A stretch of 32,701 nt of DNA, taken from assembly GCA_944382775.1 (NCBI GenBank), contig CALWNI010000016.1:1-32701 (forward strand), given 5' to 3'. The notes below the pieces were generated by a model. The model was not told the DNA's origin, searched no databases, and was given only the letters and a program-made list of their open reading frames with translations. This stretch comes from an uncultured Allofournierella sp. (lineage in GTDB: Bacteria; Bacillota; Clostridia; Oscillospirales; Ruminococcaceae). Positions within the stretch are counted from its first letter, which is position 1, and each line of letters starts with the position of its first letter. Below, piece after piece: positions 9,401 to 17,302 of this stretch. A program made the translations under genes and the position numbers.

Positions 9401-12400
9401 TTGCTGGGCGGCTATGATATGAAGGACTTTGAAGGCTGGCAGGGACGCAGCAACTATGATGATTACATCAACAACCTGTTTACCAATGACTTAAGCACAA
9501 AGTTCTTCCAGCACTTTTTGGTAACCAAATGGGTAAACGATGAGGCAATTTCTACCCCTTATGGCAACTGGGCACCGGAAAAAGAAATTACCCTGCAAGA
9601 TGATACTTACGGAACCGTGGTTGTAACACGTAAGGATACCAAAACTTACAGCGAAGATGTATTGTCGGATTATCGTGACCGTACCGTAACATTGAACGGC
9701 AAAGTAATTTTGACCGGTAATGCCAGCCGTTCCGATAACAACAAAAAGGGCGATGAAACCTATTTGCTGCCCTGGTTCTGGGATGCAAACGGCAATGATT
9801 TGGCGCAAGACCAACAAAAATTGTACCACTGGAATACACAGGGCGGTACCACCACTTGGGATTTGCCGGACAGTTGGGGCAACGTGGCCAATGTGGTGAT
9901 GTATCAGCTAACCGATGAAGGCAAAACCAATGCGGTAACCGTTCCGGTTGTGAACGGAAAAGTTACCCTAGAGGCAGAGGCAGAAACTCCCTATGTGGTA
10001 TACAAGGGCGAGCAAAAGCAGCTGGAAATTGGGGGCTGGCAAGGCAACCACTTGTATGATACCGGATTTAACACCTATGATTTGACCGAAAGCAAGTGGA
10101 AGGTTGTTTCCGGCGAACCCAGCATTGAAAACACCACATCTTCCAACCCAATGCTGATTTTGGATAGTGGCGAAGCCGCTTCTCATACCATTACCGATTT
10201 GACCCCCGGCAAAACCTATGCTTTGTATATCGGGGTGGATAACCTGAGCGATGCAAAGGCATATATGACAGTAAGCAGTGTGAATGGTACTGTATTGGCA
10301 AGCAACTACACCGGTCGCTCCATTGCAAATAACTGGGTTGCTACCGATCCGCACAGCAATAACATTGTAACCGAAAAGGGAACCAACGGAAGCCGCTTCC
10401 AGAATATGTACGTATTCTTTACCGCAGATGACACAACCGCAACACTGACTCTGAGCCGTGATGCGGGAGAAGGTCGCACCTATTTTGATAATATGCGCTG
10501 CGTGGAAACACAGGCAAACTATTTCACCTACAACGACGCAGGCGATGTTGTGGCATTTAGTCAGGACTTTGAACACAACGTACAGGGCTTGTATCCCTTT
10601 GTCATTGGTCCTTCGGAAGGCGTGGCAGACAACCGAACCCACTTGTCTGAGTTGCATGCACCCTATACCCAAGGCGGTTGGGATGTGAAAAAGGGCGACG
10701 ATGCCATTGAGGGCAGCTGGTCGGTAAAAACCAATGGATTGGTACAGCTGAATAACGTGGTTTACCAAACCATTCCGCAGAACTTCCATTTTGAACCGGG
10801 CTACACATACAAGGTATCCTTTGACTACCAAGCCGGCAGCGAAGGCACTTATGCAGTGGTTGTGGGCGACGGTACCGGTTATGATGCAACCAAAGCACAG
10901 CCCTTGCATTATAAGGCTGATGAAAACGGTGTATTTGAAACCCAAACCTTTGAAATGGAAATCACCGGTGCAGCCGATGGTCAAACCTGGTTTGGCATTT
11001 ACTCCACCAATGTGACAGCAAATACCCAAGGAACCAGCGGAAGTGCCGCAAGCTTTGGCGATTATCAGAATCTGATGCTGGATAATCTGCGCATTGAACG
11101 GGTAGAAACCACCGTGGAAAAAGCCGATTTGGAGCAACTGCTGCAACAAGCAGCCGGCTATACCTTTGAAAACACAGGATGCACCGCCGAAGAGTGGACC
11201 ATGTTTACAAAGGCATTGGCACAGGCAAACACCGTTTTGGCAAAAGAAAATGCAACACAGCAGGAAATGGAATCTGCATTTAATGCATTACAGGCGGCAA
11301 AAACCGCAGTGGATAACACCACCGGATTGCCCGCAAGCAGCGACCAAAACGACATTGCAGTGGAAGAACTGACCGCCAGCGATGGTGCACATCAAAGCGG
11401 ACAGGATGCGACGAATGTTTTGGACAATGATTCCGATACCGTGTATCATTCGCCTTGGAACGGAACCGCAAGCGAAAACCTGTGGATTCAATTGGATTTA
11501 AAAACACCGCAAACGGTAAACGGTTTGCGTTATCTGCCACGCCAGTCCGGCATCAACGGCAAATTGGTGGAAGGCAAAATCCAAGTAAAGGTACAGGGCT
11601 CGCAGGATTGGATTACCGTAGTACCCAAAGGAACCACCACCCGTGCCGACGGAACCTTTACCTTTGGCACAGGAAACGATTGGCAGAAAGCGGTATTTGA
11701 CGCAGTTGACAACGTGGTAAGCGTTCGCTTGACCGCTTTGAATACCATGAACGATAACAGCGGCAACACCTATTTCTCGGCGGCAGAAGTTCGATTGACA
11801 CAGCCCGGTGCACAGGGTGAGGAACCGGCTGCGGATAAAAACGAATTGCAGAGCCTGGTAAATGCGGTTAATCGTTTGGATGAAAGCCGTTATGTGGAAA
11901 GCGGCTGGGCGTTGATGCAGGAAAAACTACAAGCCGCCCAAGATGTGCTGGCAAAAGCCGATGTAACCGCACAGGAAATTGCAGACGCTACCGGTGCTTT
12001 GCAGGATGCGATGGATGCACTGGTCATGAAAGCCTATCTGCCCCAGTTGGAAGAAAAGATCGCAATTGCAGAGTCCATGGATGAGATGGATTATATGTCC
12101 GGTTGGGAAGCCTTTGCCGAGGCAACCGCAAAACTAAAAGAACTGGTGCAAGATCCCAATGCAACCCAGGAACAGGCCAATGCAGCCTTGGCAGCGTTCT
12201 ATGAGGCATACCAAGCACTGGTGGCAGCACCGGATAAAACCGATTTGAAGCAGACCATTGCATCGGTGGATGAACTGGTACAAAGCGTATCTTCGGCTGC
12301 TTATACGCAGGAAAGCTGGCGAGACCTGTTGAATGCACTGCAAGCAGCAAAAGAAACACTTGCAAACAAGCAGGCAACCCTAGAACAGGTAGAAGCAGCA

Positions 12401-13261
12401 ACACAGCAGCTGAAAACCGCATTGGCAGGCTTGAAGCAATCGGATGAAAAGACCGCTTTGCAAGATTTGATCGCATTTGTGGAAAAACGTATGGCAGAGC
12501 TGGATCAGAAACTGTATACCACCAATAGCTGGGCTGCACTGAGCAGCGCATTGGAGAATGCGAAGAACACACTGGCAGACACCAAGGCCACAACACAGGA
12601 TTATTCCGATGCAGTAAGCAAGCTGAATTCCGCCTACGGTGATTTGGCATTGAAGGGGGATGCAACCGAACTGAAAGCCGAAGTGGACGCTGCAAAGGCA
12701 TACCAAGAAAATGCCTATACACCGTCCAGCTGGAAGGCATTGAACAATGCATTGCAGGCAGCACAAGCATTGTTGAACGATGCAGACAATGCTACCCAAG
12801 CACAGTTGGATGCAGCAAAACTTCAGCTGCGGGACGCACGCATTGGTTTGGTGATGCGCGCCAATAAAAATGAGCTGATCAATGCCATGAACGAGGCAAA
12901 CAAAAAACAGCAAAAGGACTACACTGCAGACAGCTGGGCTGTGTTTGCCAAAGCCAAAGCAGAGGCAGAAACCGTATACCATAACCAAGATGCCACTCAG
13001 GCACAGGTGGATGCGGCACGCACTGCATTGGAACAGGCAATGGCTGGCTTGAAAAAGGCAGAATTCGCCCAGAACCAGAACAACCAGAACCAAAACAACA
13101 CAACAAGCAATGCACAAACCACAAACAATCAAGGCAATAGCGTAAATGCCCCCAAAACCGGAGATGGATTCTCCTTTGCGGGCATGATCACAGCAATTGC
13201 AGCAAGCATGGCTGGATTGATTGCCTTGGGCAAAAAGAAATCCAAAAAAGAAGAAAACTGA
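6470..13261 (+). CDS. Cell-wall-anchored endo-alpha-N-acetylgalactosaminidase (GH101)
   Basis: Secreted 2263-residue enzyme that releases the core-1 disaccharide Gal-beta-1,3-GalNAc from serine/threonine of mucin-type glycoproteins. Order: signal peptide 1-30; Ser/Glu-rich low-complexity stalk to about 160; lectin-like beta-sandwich about 165-350; carboxypeptidase-regulatory-like beta domain about 356-430; GH101 catalytic region about 435-1180; two galactose-binding-like domains about 1183-1545; one FIVAR module about 1549-1615; F5/8 type C (CBM32) domain about 1627-1782; six more FIVAR modules 1790-2199; Asn/Gln linker; sorting signal NAPKTGD (2226-2232), hydrophobic helix and basic tail. 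The predicted nucleophile is Asp887 in YVDVWGN and the acid/base is Glu919 in TTEWG. Their spacing of 32 residues equals that of the Streptococcus pneumoniae enzyme as I recall it. The sorting motif is a PKTG variant of LPXTG. Confidence 0.95.
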   Translation: MKMNMKWRIFSLSMAMVMLVSATQPVAYAASQASSTAPEMSAVPEETKAPQEAVSSQEPASSETVASSEETASSEAAASSEESTSSEAAASSEESTSSEAAASSEQSTSSEAAASSEQSASSEAAVSSQEPATSETKESTVESEAQDTVDAKEETEEQTAVQQITLDGAIYEDAALVDQWTGNQNGTVAVEDGWLHLVSKSGDNGNNQFYVVNESAAFSQQEGYLEFTIKPNSAPANSRFGIYLRSNGANDGLFIGYDPGGWFWQTYDGQANAYYSGSRIAAPASGQETKVRIDFTETKATVTINGQEAFAGGVDLSTLPSSRGGKLAIKAAQWNTSSTDVRLKEIHYEGQKEIATYQVAGVVTADGEPVEGATVQLGEQSVVTGKDGSYTLDYVRTGEYKITVSKEGFVSQSREVTIDQADLQNIDFELKSAAVQTISSEQMDVTIYDKFPAVKQYDFKSGELKGKTFYGQTVTPDTIELNGQSIVLTDEDVTLQTEGNKATYTMHVKDDTGIDCNITAVMTVEENMLSLEITDVQYNQENGKNEHPVQTIYFPNHSLVSVRSSQQNATFAGSKMSSNTRISGDTYKDVTKDLATGKTDYMYSFVSADGMSAAMESNSEYEGSNAASYIGAGGASNTRIWATVTDVNGEKSMGLGSALFYWNRALESKDESDASGQTNRTYVTEPTENPLVKIIITGNQNGDDTVDWQDGAIAFRSISHELYKSEEVPDRVAMRVVENFSSQATNPFMMTLDNVKRVYLNTDGLGQAVLLKGYANEGHDSAHPDYDDIGQRLGGVNDMNTLMQEGNKLGAYFGIHVNASEMYTEAKAFDELLAKRNASGGLSYGWNWLDQGIGIDSKFDLLSGRREARFDALYDKVGTNLNWVYVDVWGNGTGTLEDSWATRRLSDEITSNGWRMTTEWGPTNEYDSTFQHWATDLTYGGYQAKGYNSTIARFIRNHQKDSWVGDYTQYGGAANAPLLGGYDMKDFEGWQGRSNYDDYINNLFTNDLSTKFFQHFLVTKWVNDEAISTPYGNWAPEKEITLQDDTYGTVVVTRKDTKTYSEDVLSDYRDRTVTLNGKVILTGNASRSDNNKKGDETYLLPWFWDANGNDLAQDQQKLYHWNTQGGTTTWDLPDSWGNVANVVMYQLTDEGKTNAVTVPVVNGKVTLEAEAETPYVVYKGEQKQLEIGGWQGNHLYDTGFNTYDLTESKWKVVSGEPSIENTTSSNPMLILDSGEAASHTITDLTPGKTYALYIGVDNLSDAKAYMTVSSVNGTVLASNYTGRSIANNWVATDPHSNNIVTEKGTNGSRFQNMYVFFTADDTTATLTLSRDAGEGRTYFDNMRCVETQANYFTYNDAGDVVAFSQDFEHNVQGLYPFVIGPSEGVADNRTHLSELHAPYTQGGWDVKKGDDAIEGSWSVKTNGLVQLNNVVYQTIPQNFHFEPGYTYKVSFDYQAGSEGTYAVVVGDGTGYDATKAQPLHYKADENGVFETQTFEMEITGAADGQTWFGIYSTNVTANTQGTSGSAASFGDYQNLMLDNLRIERVETTVEKADLEQLLQQAAGYTFENTGCTAEEWTMFTKALAQANTVLAKENATQQEMESAFNALQAAKTAVDNTTGLPASSDQNDIAVEELTASDGAHQSGQDATNVLDNDSDTVYHSPWNGTASENLWIQLDLKTPQTVNGLRYLPRQSGINGKLVEGKIQVKVQGSQDWITVVPKGTTTRADGTFTFGTGNDWQKAVFDAVDNVVSVRLTALNTMNDNSGNTYFSAAEVRLTQPGAQGEEPAADKNELQSLVNAVNRLDESRYVESGWALMQEKLQAAQDVLAKADVTAQEIADATGALQDAMDALVMKAYLPQLEEKIAIAESMDEMDYMSGWEAFAEATAKLKELVQDPNATQEQANAALAAFYEAYQALVAAPDKTDLKQTIASVDELVQSVSSAAYTQESWRDLLNALQAAKETLANKQATLEQVEAATQQLKTALAGLKQSDEKTALQDLIAFVEKRMAELDQKLYTTNSWAALSSALENAKNTLADTKATTQDYSDAVSKLNSAYGDLALKGDATELKAEVDAAKAYQENAYTPSSWKALNNALQAAQALLNDADNATQAQLDAAKLQLRDARIGLVMRANKNELINAMNEANKKQQKDYTADSWAVFAKAKAEAETVYHNQDATQAQVDAARTALEQAMAGLKKAEFAQNQNNQNQNNTTSNAQTTNNQGNSVNAPKTGDGFSFAGMITAIAASMAGLIALGKKKSKKEEN
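6668..6847 (+). repeat. Five tandem 36-bp repeats coding for Ser/Glu/Ala-rich 12-mers
   Basis: Residues 67-126 of the GH101 protein are five 12-residue units of the pattern SSEESTSSEAAA, with Glu/Gln and Thr/Ala variants. The DNA copies are near-identical, and less regular copies flank them. They lie just after the signal peptide and form a flexible, likely extended stalk. Copy number is likely to vary between strains. Confidence 0.9.
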
Positions 13262-13285
13262 TTGGAACGCATGGCTAGAAAGCGT

Positions 13286-13317
13286 AACAGGGTGGGGGCA
13301 AATGCCCCCACCTTGTT
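13286..13317 (+). terminator. Hairpin terminator after the GH101 gene
   Basis: A 14-bp stem (13286-13299 with 13304-13317, one G-U pair, loop AAAT), very GC-rich in its upper part, starts 25 bases after the stop codon. The following sequence (GCTTGTGGG) lacks a true U-tract, so termination may be incomplete. Confidence 0.65.
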
Positions 13318-13327
13318 GCTTGTGGGA

Positions 13328-13357
13328 TTGACGCAGTTGTTTGGGCAGCCGTATAAT
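13328..13357 (+). promoter_or_regulatory. Promoter of the aminopeptidase operon
   Basis: TTGACG (13328-13333) and a perfect TATAAT (13352-13357) are separated by 18 bases, placed about 40 bases before the M18 aminopeptidase start and just after the GH101 hairpin. Confidence 0.75.
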
Positions 13358-13398
13358 CGTTAATAGAGTTGAAGTATAAAAGGAAAGGATTTTGCTCT

Positions 13399-14697
13399 AT
13401 GGAATTCTATCAGGATTTGTTTGATTATATCCAAAAAAGCCCCACGCCGTTTCATGCAGTTGCCGAAAGTGCACGCCGCTTGCGCGATGCCGGTTTTACC
13501 GAACTGAACGAGGCAGAATGTTGGAATTTGCAGGCCGGTGGAAAGTATTTTGTAACCCGCAATCAGTCCAGTGTAATTGCGTTTGTTATGCCGCAAAAGG
13601 CAGGTGCCGGCTGGCGTATGAGTGCAGCACACAGCGACAGCCCCGGCTTTAAAGTAAAAGGAGCAAGCCAAAAAGCAGGATTCACCATGCTGGATACCGA
13701 GGGGTACGGCGGTATGATTCGTTCTTCTTGGATGGATCGCCCGTTGGGCATTGCCGGCCGCGTAATGGTAAAAACCGCCCAAGGCGTAGAAAGCCGTTTG
13801 GTGGATTTAAAGGATACAAAAGCGGTGATTCCTCATCTGGCAATTCACCTAAACCGCAATGTGAACGATGGCCATACCTACGATATGAAAAAGGATATGC
13901 AGGCGGTTTTTGCAGGCAAAGAAAAGAATGCATGCTACCAAGAAAAGGTTGCACACGCAGCCGGATGTTCTGTTTCTGACATTCTAAGCGAAGATATGCA
14001 GCTGTACTGCCCCGAACAAGGTCAGGTAATTGGTGGCGAACAGGAGTTTGTGCTGTGCCCCCGTTTGGATGACCTTGCCTGTGGCTGGGCTGCTCTGATG
14101 GGCTTTTTGCAGGCAAAACCAAGCCAGCAGGGACGCATCTGGTGCTTGTTTGACAACGAAGAAGTGGGCAGCGGCACACGTCAAGGTGCATGCAGCAGCT
14201 TTTTGCCCGATGTATTGGCACGGGCTGCAAAGGAACTGGGCGAAGATGCACAGCAGCAGCGCATGAGCTTGGCAAATAGTTTGTTGTTAAGTGCAGATAA
14301 CGGCCATGCCATTCATCCCAATTTTGCGGAAATGAGCGACGGCGGTTATCCAGTTCGGGTAGGTGAGGGCATTGTGCTAAAATTCAATGCAAGCCAAAAG
14401 TACACCACCAATGCCGTAACCGCGGCACTGTTCCACACCGTATGCGATGCCGTACAGGTACCGGTACAGGAATATTACAATCGCCCTGACCTGCCCGGCG
14501 GTTCCACCTTGGGCAATTTGCTGGCTGCACAGGTAAGCATTCCCATGGCGGATATCGGCTTGCCCCAGTTGGCAATGCACTCTTGCGTGGAAATGGCAGG
14601 CGTACAGGATATTGCGTATTTGTGCAAGGCATGTTCTGCTTGGTACGATGCGGAAATTGACTGCAAGGCAGATGGCAGCTATCGGGTGACGCTGTGA
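13399..14697 (+). CDS. M18 family metallo-aminopeptidase
   Basis: Probable zinc aminopeptidase of the M18 family (aspartyl aminopeptidase/ApeB group), about 432 residues, the usual length. Metal-binding and catalytic signatures are visible in order: SAAHSDSPGF near the N-terminus (His and Asp), CPRLDDLACGWA (bridging Asp), FDNEEVGSGT (catalytic and metal-binding glutamates), SADNGHAIHPNF, and MHSCVEMAG near the C-terminus (last metal histidine). An in-frame ATG at 13369 has no ribosome binding site. The ATG at 13399 follows AGGAAAGG by about 10 bases and gives the typical start MEFYQDLFDYIQKSPTPFHA. The enzyme is cytoplasmic and trims N-terminal residues from peptides. Its stop overlaps the GTG start of the next gene by four bases. 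Confidence 0.93.
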   Translation: MEFYQDLFDYIQKSPTPFHAVAESARRLRDAGFTELNEAECWNLQAGGKYFVTRNQSSVIAFVMPQKAGAGWRMSAAHSDSPGFKVKGASQKAGFTMLDTEGYGGMIRSSWMDRPLGIAGRVMVKTAQGVESRLVDLKDTKAVIPHLAIHLNRNVNDGHTYDMKKDMQAVFAGKEKNACYQEKVAHAAGCSVSDILSEDMQLYCPEQGQVIGGEQEFVLCPRLDDLACGWAALMGFLQAKPSQQGRIWCLFDNEEVGSGTRQGACSSFLPDVLARAAKELGEDAQQQRMSLANSLLLSADNGHAIHPNFAEMSDGGYPVRVGEGIVLKFNASQKYTTNAVTAALFHTVCDAVQVPVQEYYNRPDLPGGSTLGNLLAAQVSIPMADIGLPQLAMHSCVEMAGVQDIAYLCKACSAWYDAEIDCKADGSYRVTL

Positions 14698-15392
14698 CCG
14701 AAACAACAAGAGAATGGTTAAAGCAGCAATCGGATGAAGCATACCGCAGTTTTCAACACAAATTGCTTCCGGGCGTTGAAAACTACATGGGGGTACGGTT
14801 GCCGATTTTGAAGAGTAAGGCAAAACAGCTGGCAAAACAAGATTGGAAAACCGAATTTGCACAAGAGGATTTGACCTTTGAAGAGGTAATGCTGCGAGGC
14901 ATGACCATTGGGGCACTAAACCTGCCCATGGAACAAACGGTACCGCTGGTGAAAGCCTTTGTGCCCTGCATTGACAATTGGGCGGTTTGCGATAGTTTTT
15001 GTGCTTCTTTGCGTCAGGTAAGGAAGCACAAAGCGGAATTTTTGCCCACAATAAAAGAATTTGCAGCATCCAAACGGGAGTTTGAAGCCAGATTTGCGAC
15101 AGTTATGTTGTTGTGCTATTACAAAGAGCCGCAAGACCTGCCGCAAAGTTTGGCACTGTATGCCCAGATCACACAAGCCGATTACTATGCCCAAATGGGG
15201 CTGGCGTGGGGATATTCGGTATTTGCGGCAACGGATTTTGAAATGACCTTGCAGGCTATGGAGCAGGCGGCCTTGTCGGTGGAAACATGGAATAAGGCGT
15301 TGCAAAAAATGCGGGAAAGTCGCCGAATTTCACCACAGCAAAAAGAAATTGCCGCACAGAAAAAACGCAGCAAAAAAGAGGAGCAGCCATGA
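14694..15392 (+). CDS. DNA alkylation repair protein, AlkD-like HEAT-repeat glycosylase
   Basis: 232-residue protein of the AlkD/AlkC HEAT-like family, DNA glycosylases that excise alkylated purines such as 3- and 7-methylated bases. The motif DNWAVCDSF near residues 98-106 corresponds to the conserved NWD/xCD segment of the family, and the chain is almost entirely helical with repeated aromatic and basic positions. It starts with GTG at 14694 in a GTGA overlap with the aminopeptidase stop, which implies translational coupling. The stop overlaps the next start as ATGA. The C-terminal tail is strongly basic (KKRSKK), a possible DNA contact. Some family members lack glycosylase activity, so activity here is inference. 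Confidence 0.85.
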   Translation: MTETTREWLKQQSDEAYRSFQHKLLPGVENYMGVRLPILKSKAKQLAKQDWKTEFAQEDLTFEEVMLRGMTIGALNLPMEQTVPLVKAFVPCIDNWAVCDSFCASLRQVRKHKAEFLPTIKEFAASKREFEARFATVMLLCYYKEPQDLPQSLALYAQITQADYYAQMGLAWGYSVFAATDFEMTLQAMEQAALSVETWNKALQKMRESRRISPQQKEIAAQKKRSKKEEQP

Positions 15393-16330
15393 GTGAAGTA
15401 GGACGCTTTGCCCCTAGTCCATCGGGAAGAATGCATCTAGGCAATTTATTGTGTAGTTTGCTGGCGTGGCTAAGTGCAAAACAAAGCGGTGGAAGAATCG
15501 TTTTGCGAATTGAGGATTTGGATCGGGCTCGCTGTCCCCGTAAATATGCCGACCAGCTGGAAGCGGATTTGCAATGGTTGGGGCTGCACTGGGACGAGGG
15601 CGGAAGCCAAGGCGGCGCCCATGGCCCGTATTACCAAAGCCAGCGGGACGAAATGTATTGGCACTACTTTAAAAAGCTGCAAGAAAAGGGATTGGTGTAT
15701 CCCTGCTTTTGTACCCGTGCACAGCTGCATGCGGCAAGTGCGCCCCACCGTGAAGACGGAACGCCGATTTACAGCGGAATCTGCAAAACATTGAGTACGG
15801 AACAAGTGCAGCAAAATCGGTTGCAACGCAGCCCTGCCATGCGGTGTAAGGTTCCGGATCAAACCATTTGTTTTGTGGATGGACACATGGGCGAATATCG
15901 GGAAAATTTAGAAAAAGACTGCGGCGATTTTGTGCTGCAACGCTCAGACGGAGTGTTTGCGTATCAATTGGCCGTGGTGGTGGACGATGCCTGCATGGGG
16001 ATTACCCAAGTAGTGCGGGGAGCGGATTTGCTGGACAGTACACCACGGCAGATTTACCTGTACGAACAGCTGGGCTTAAAGGCACCGCAATTTTATCATC
16101 TGCCGCTTTTGTTGGCGCAAGACGGAAGAAGGCTTTCCAAGCGGGACGGCGATGTGAGCTTAGAGCAGCTGCAAAGCAAATACACCGCACCCGAAATTAT
16201 TGGGCGGTTGGCGTATCTGGCAGGAATCCTTGCCAAGCCCGAGCCGGCAAAGCCAAAGGAATTATTGACGGTATTTGATTGGAGTATGGTGCCAAAACAG
16301 GATATTCGTTTGCCGAATGATTTGTTTTAA
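15389..16330 (+). CDS. gluQ: Glutamyl-Q tRNA(Asp) synthetase (GluQ-RS)
   Basis: Short class I synthetase paralogue of 313 residues that lacks the anticodon-binding domain of GluRS and attaches glutamate to queuosine at position 34 of tRNA(Asp). The N-terminal signature GRFAPSPSGRMHLGN contains the HIGH-type element (HLGN). IEDLD is conserved, and the KMSKS-type loop is LSKRDGD near residue 250. The zinc site typical of GluQ-RS is visible as CFC, then YSGIC (Cys-x-Cys, Tyr, Cys). The ATG overlaps the AlkD-like stop by four bases. Discrete full-length GluRS has about 470-500 residues, so this is not the housekeeping enzyme. The neighbours have no obvious link to tRNA modification. Confidence 0.88.
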   Translation: MSEVGRFAPSPSGRMHLGNLLCSLLAWLSAKQSGGRIVLRIEDLDRARCPRKYADQLEADLQWLGLHWDEGGSQGGAHGPYYQSQRDEMYWHYFKKLQEKGLVYPCFCTRAQLHAASAPHREDGTPIYSGICKTLSTEQVQQNRLQRSPAMRCKVPDQTICFVDGHMGEYRENLEKDCGDFVLQRSDGVFAYQLAVVVDDACMGITQVVRGADLLDSTPRQIYLYEQLGLKAPQFYHLPLLLAQDGRRLSKRDGDVSLEQLQSKYTAPEIIGRLAYLAGILAKPEPAKPKELLTVFDWSMVPKQDIRLPNDLF

Positions 16331-16373
16331 AATGACATCGTTGCATTACAAGGAAGGATAGGCGAAGAATGTC

Positions 16374-17162
16374 ATGCAGGTAATTGCATATTTTATCATT
16401 AGTTTGCTGGCCAGCATTGCCGGTGCCATATGTGGCATTGGCGGGGGAGTAATCATTAAACCATCGCTGGATTTGTTTCATCTGGACAGCGTGGCAACGG
16501 TAAGCTTTTTATCGGGCTGCACTGTGTTGGCAATGAGTTGTTACTCGGTAACAAAATCCCTGTGTTCAGGCGATAATAAGGTGGATTTAAAACTGGGAAC
16601 ACCGTTGGCGATCGGTGCCGCTTTGGGCGGCGTTGCAGGCAAACAAATGTTCAGTGCAATCAGTGCACAGTTTCAAGAAAGTGCCGGTGCAGTGCAGGCG
16701 GCATGCTTGTTTTTGATTACCTTGGGAACCTTTGTTTATACTATTTGTAAAGATAAAATATGCACAAAACACATCCAGAGCAAAGCCGTATGTGTTGTTG
16801 TGGGGCTTTTGTTGGGAATTATGTCCAGCTTTTTGGGCATTGGCGGTGGTCCCATCAATTTGGTGGTATTTTATTACTTTTTTTCGATGGATACCAAAAC
16901 CGCCGCGCAAAACAGCCTGTATGTCATTTTAATCAGCCAAATTACCAGCTTGCTTGCAACCATTGGTACGCAAAGCGTTCCGCCCTTTGCATGGAGCAGC
17001 TTGCTGCTTATGGTGGCAGGCGGAATTTGCGGTGGTATGTTAGGCCGTATTTGCAATAAAAAAATGGATAACAAAGCGGTGGACCGTTTGTTTTTGGGCT
17101 TGATGCTGGTGATTATGGCAATCAGTCTATATAATACCTATCAATACATGTTTGCAGCATAA
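16374..17162 (+). CDS. TauE/SafE family sulfite/organic anion exporter
   Basis: 262-residue membrane protein with about seven or eight hydrophobic helices. The internal duplication of the TauE/SafE family shows in the paired glycine motifs GIGGGV (about residues 22-27) and GIGGGP (about 157-162). Members move small anions such as sulfite, sulfoacetate or other organosulfur compounds; the substrate here is unknown. The start is the ATG at 16374; an ATG five bases upstream is out of frame and stops at once. AAGGAAGG lies about 16 bases upstream, so initiation may be weak. It is 43 bases from the GluQ-RS stop with no terminator between, so it may share that transcript. Confidence 0.87.
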   Translation: MQVIAYFIISLLASIAGAICGIGGGVIIKPSLDLFHLDSVATVSFLSGCTVLAMSCYSVTKSLCSGDNKVDLKLGTPLAIGAALGGVAGKQMFSAISAQFQESAGAVQAACLFLITLGTFVYTICKDKICTKHIQSKAVCVVVGLLLGIMSSFLGIGGGPINLVVFYYFFSMDTKTAAQNSLYVILISQITSLLATIGTQSVPPFAWSSLLLMVAGGICGGMLGRICNKKMDNKAVDRLFLGLMLVIMAISLYNTYQYMFAA

Positions 17163-17167
17163 GTAAG

Positions 17168-17204
17168 AAACCCGACAGAGCATTTTTTCTGCCGGGTTTT
17201 ATTT
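17168..17204 (+). terminator. Intrinsic terminator after the TauE/SafE gene
   Basis: AAACCCGACAG (17168-17178) pairs with CTGCCGGGTTT (17189-17199), one mismatch, followed by TATTTTG. It starts five bases after the stop codon. Confidence 0.8.
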
Positions 17205-17302
17205 TGTATCAAAACAGTGTAAAATAAGAGAAATCAATAAAACGAGGTTTGCAGCAAGAGCGATAAGGGCAGAATGTGTGCAAACAACAGAGGGAGAGCA
17301 CC

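Noticed and set aside
9968-11149. Long (393-codon) minus-strand open frame opposite the GH101 gene
   Set aside because: It is a shadow of the GH101 coding frame; its product is a Cys/His/Gly-rich stretch without domain features or a start site.
12380-13132. Minus-strand frames of about 250 codons opposite the FIVAR modules
   Set aside because: Their repetitive Cys/Leu-rich products merely mirror the repeated FIVAR coding sequence.
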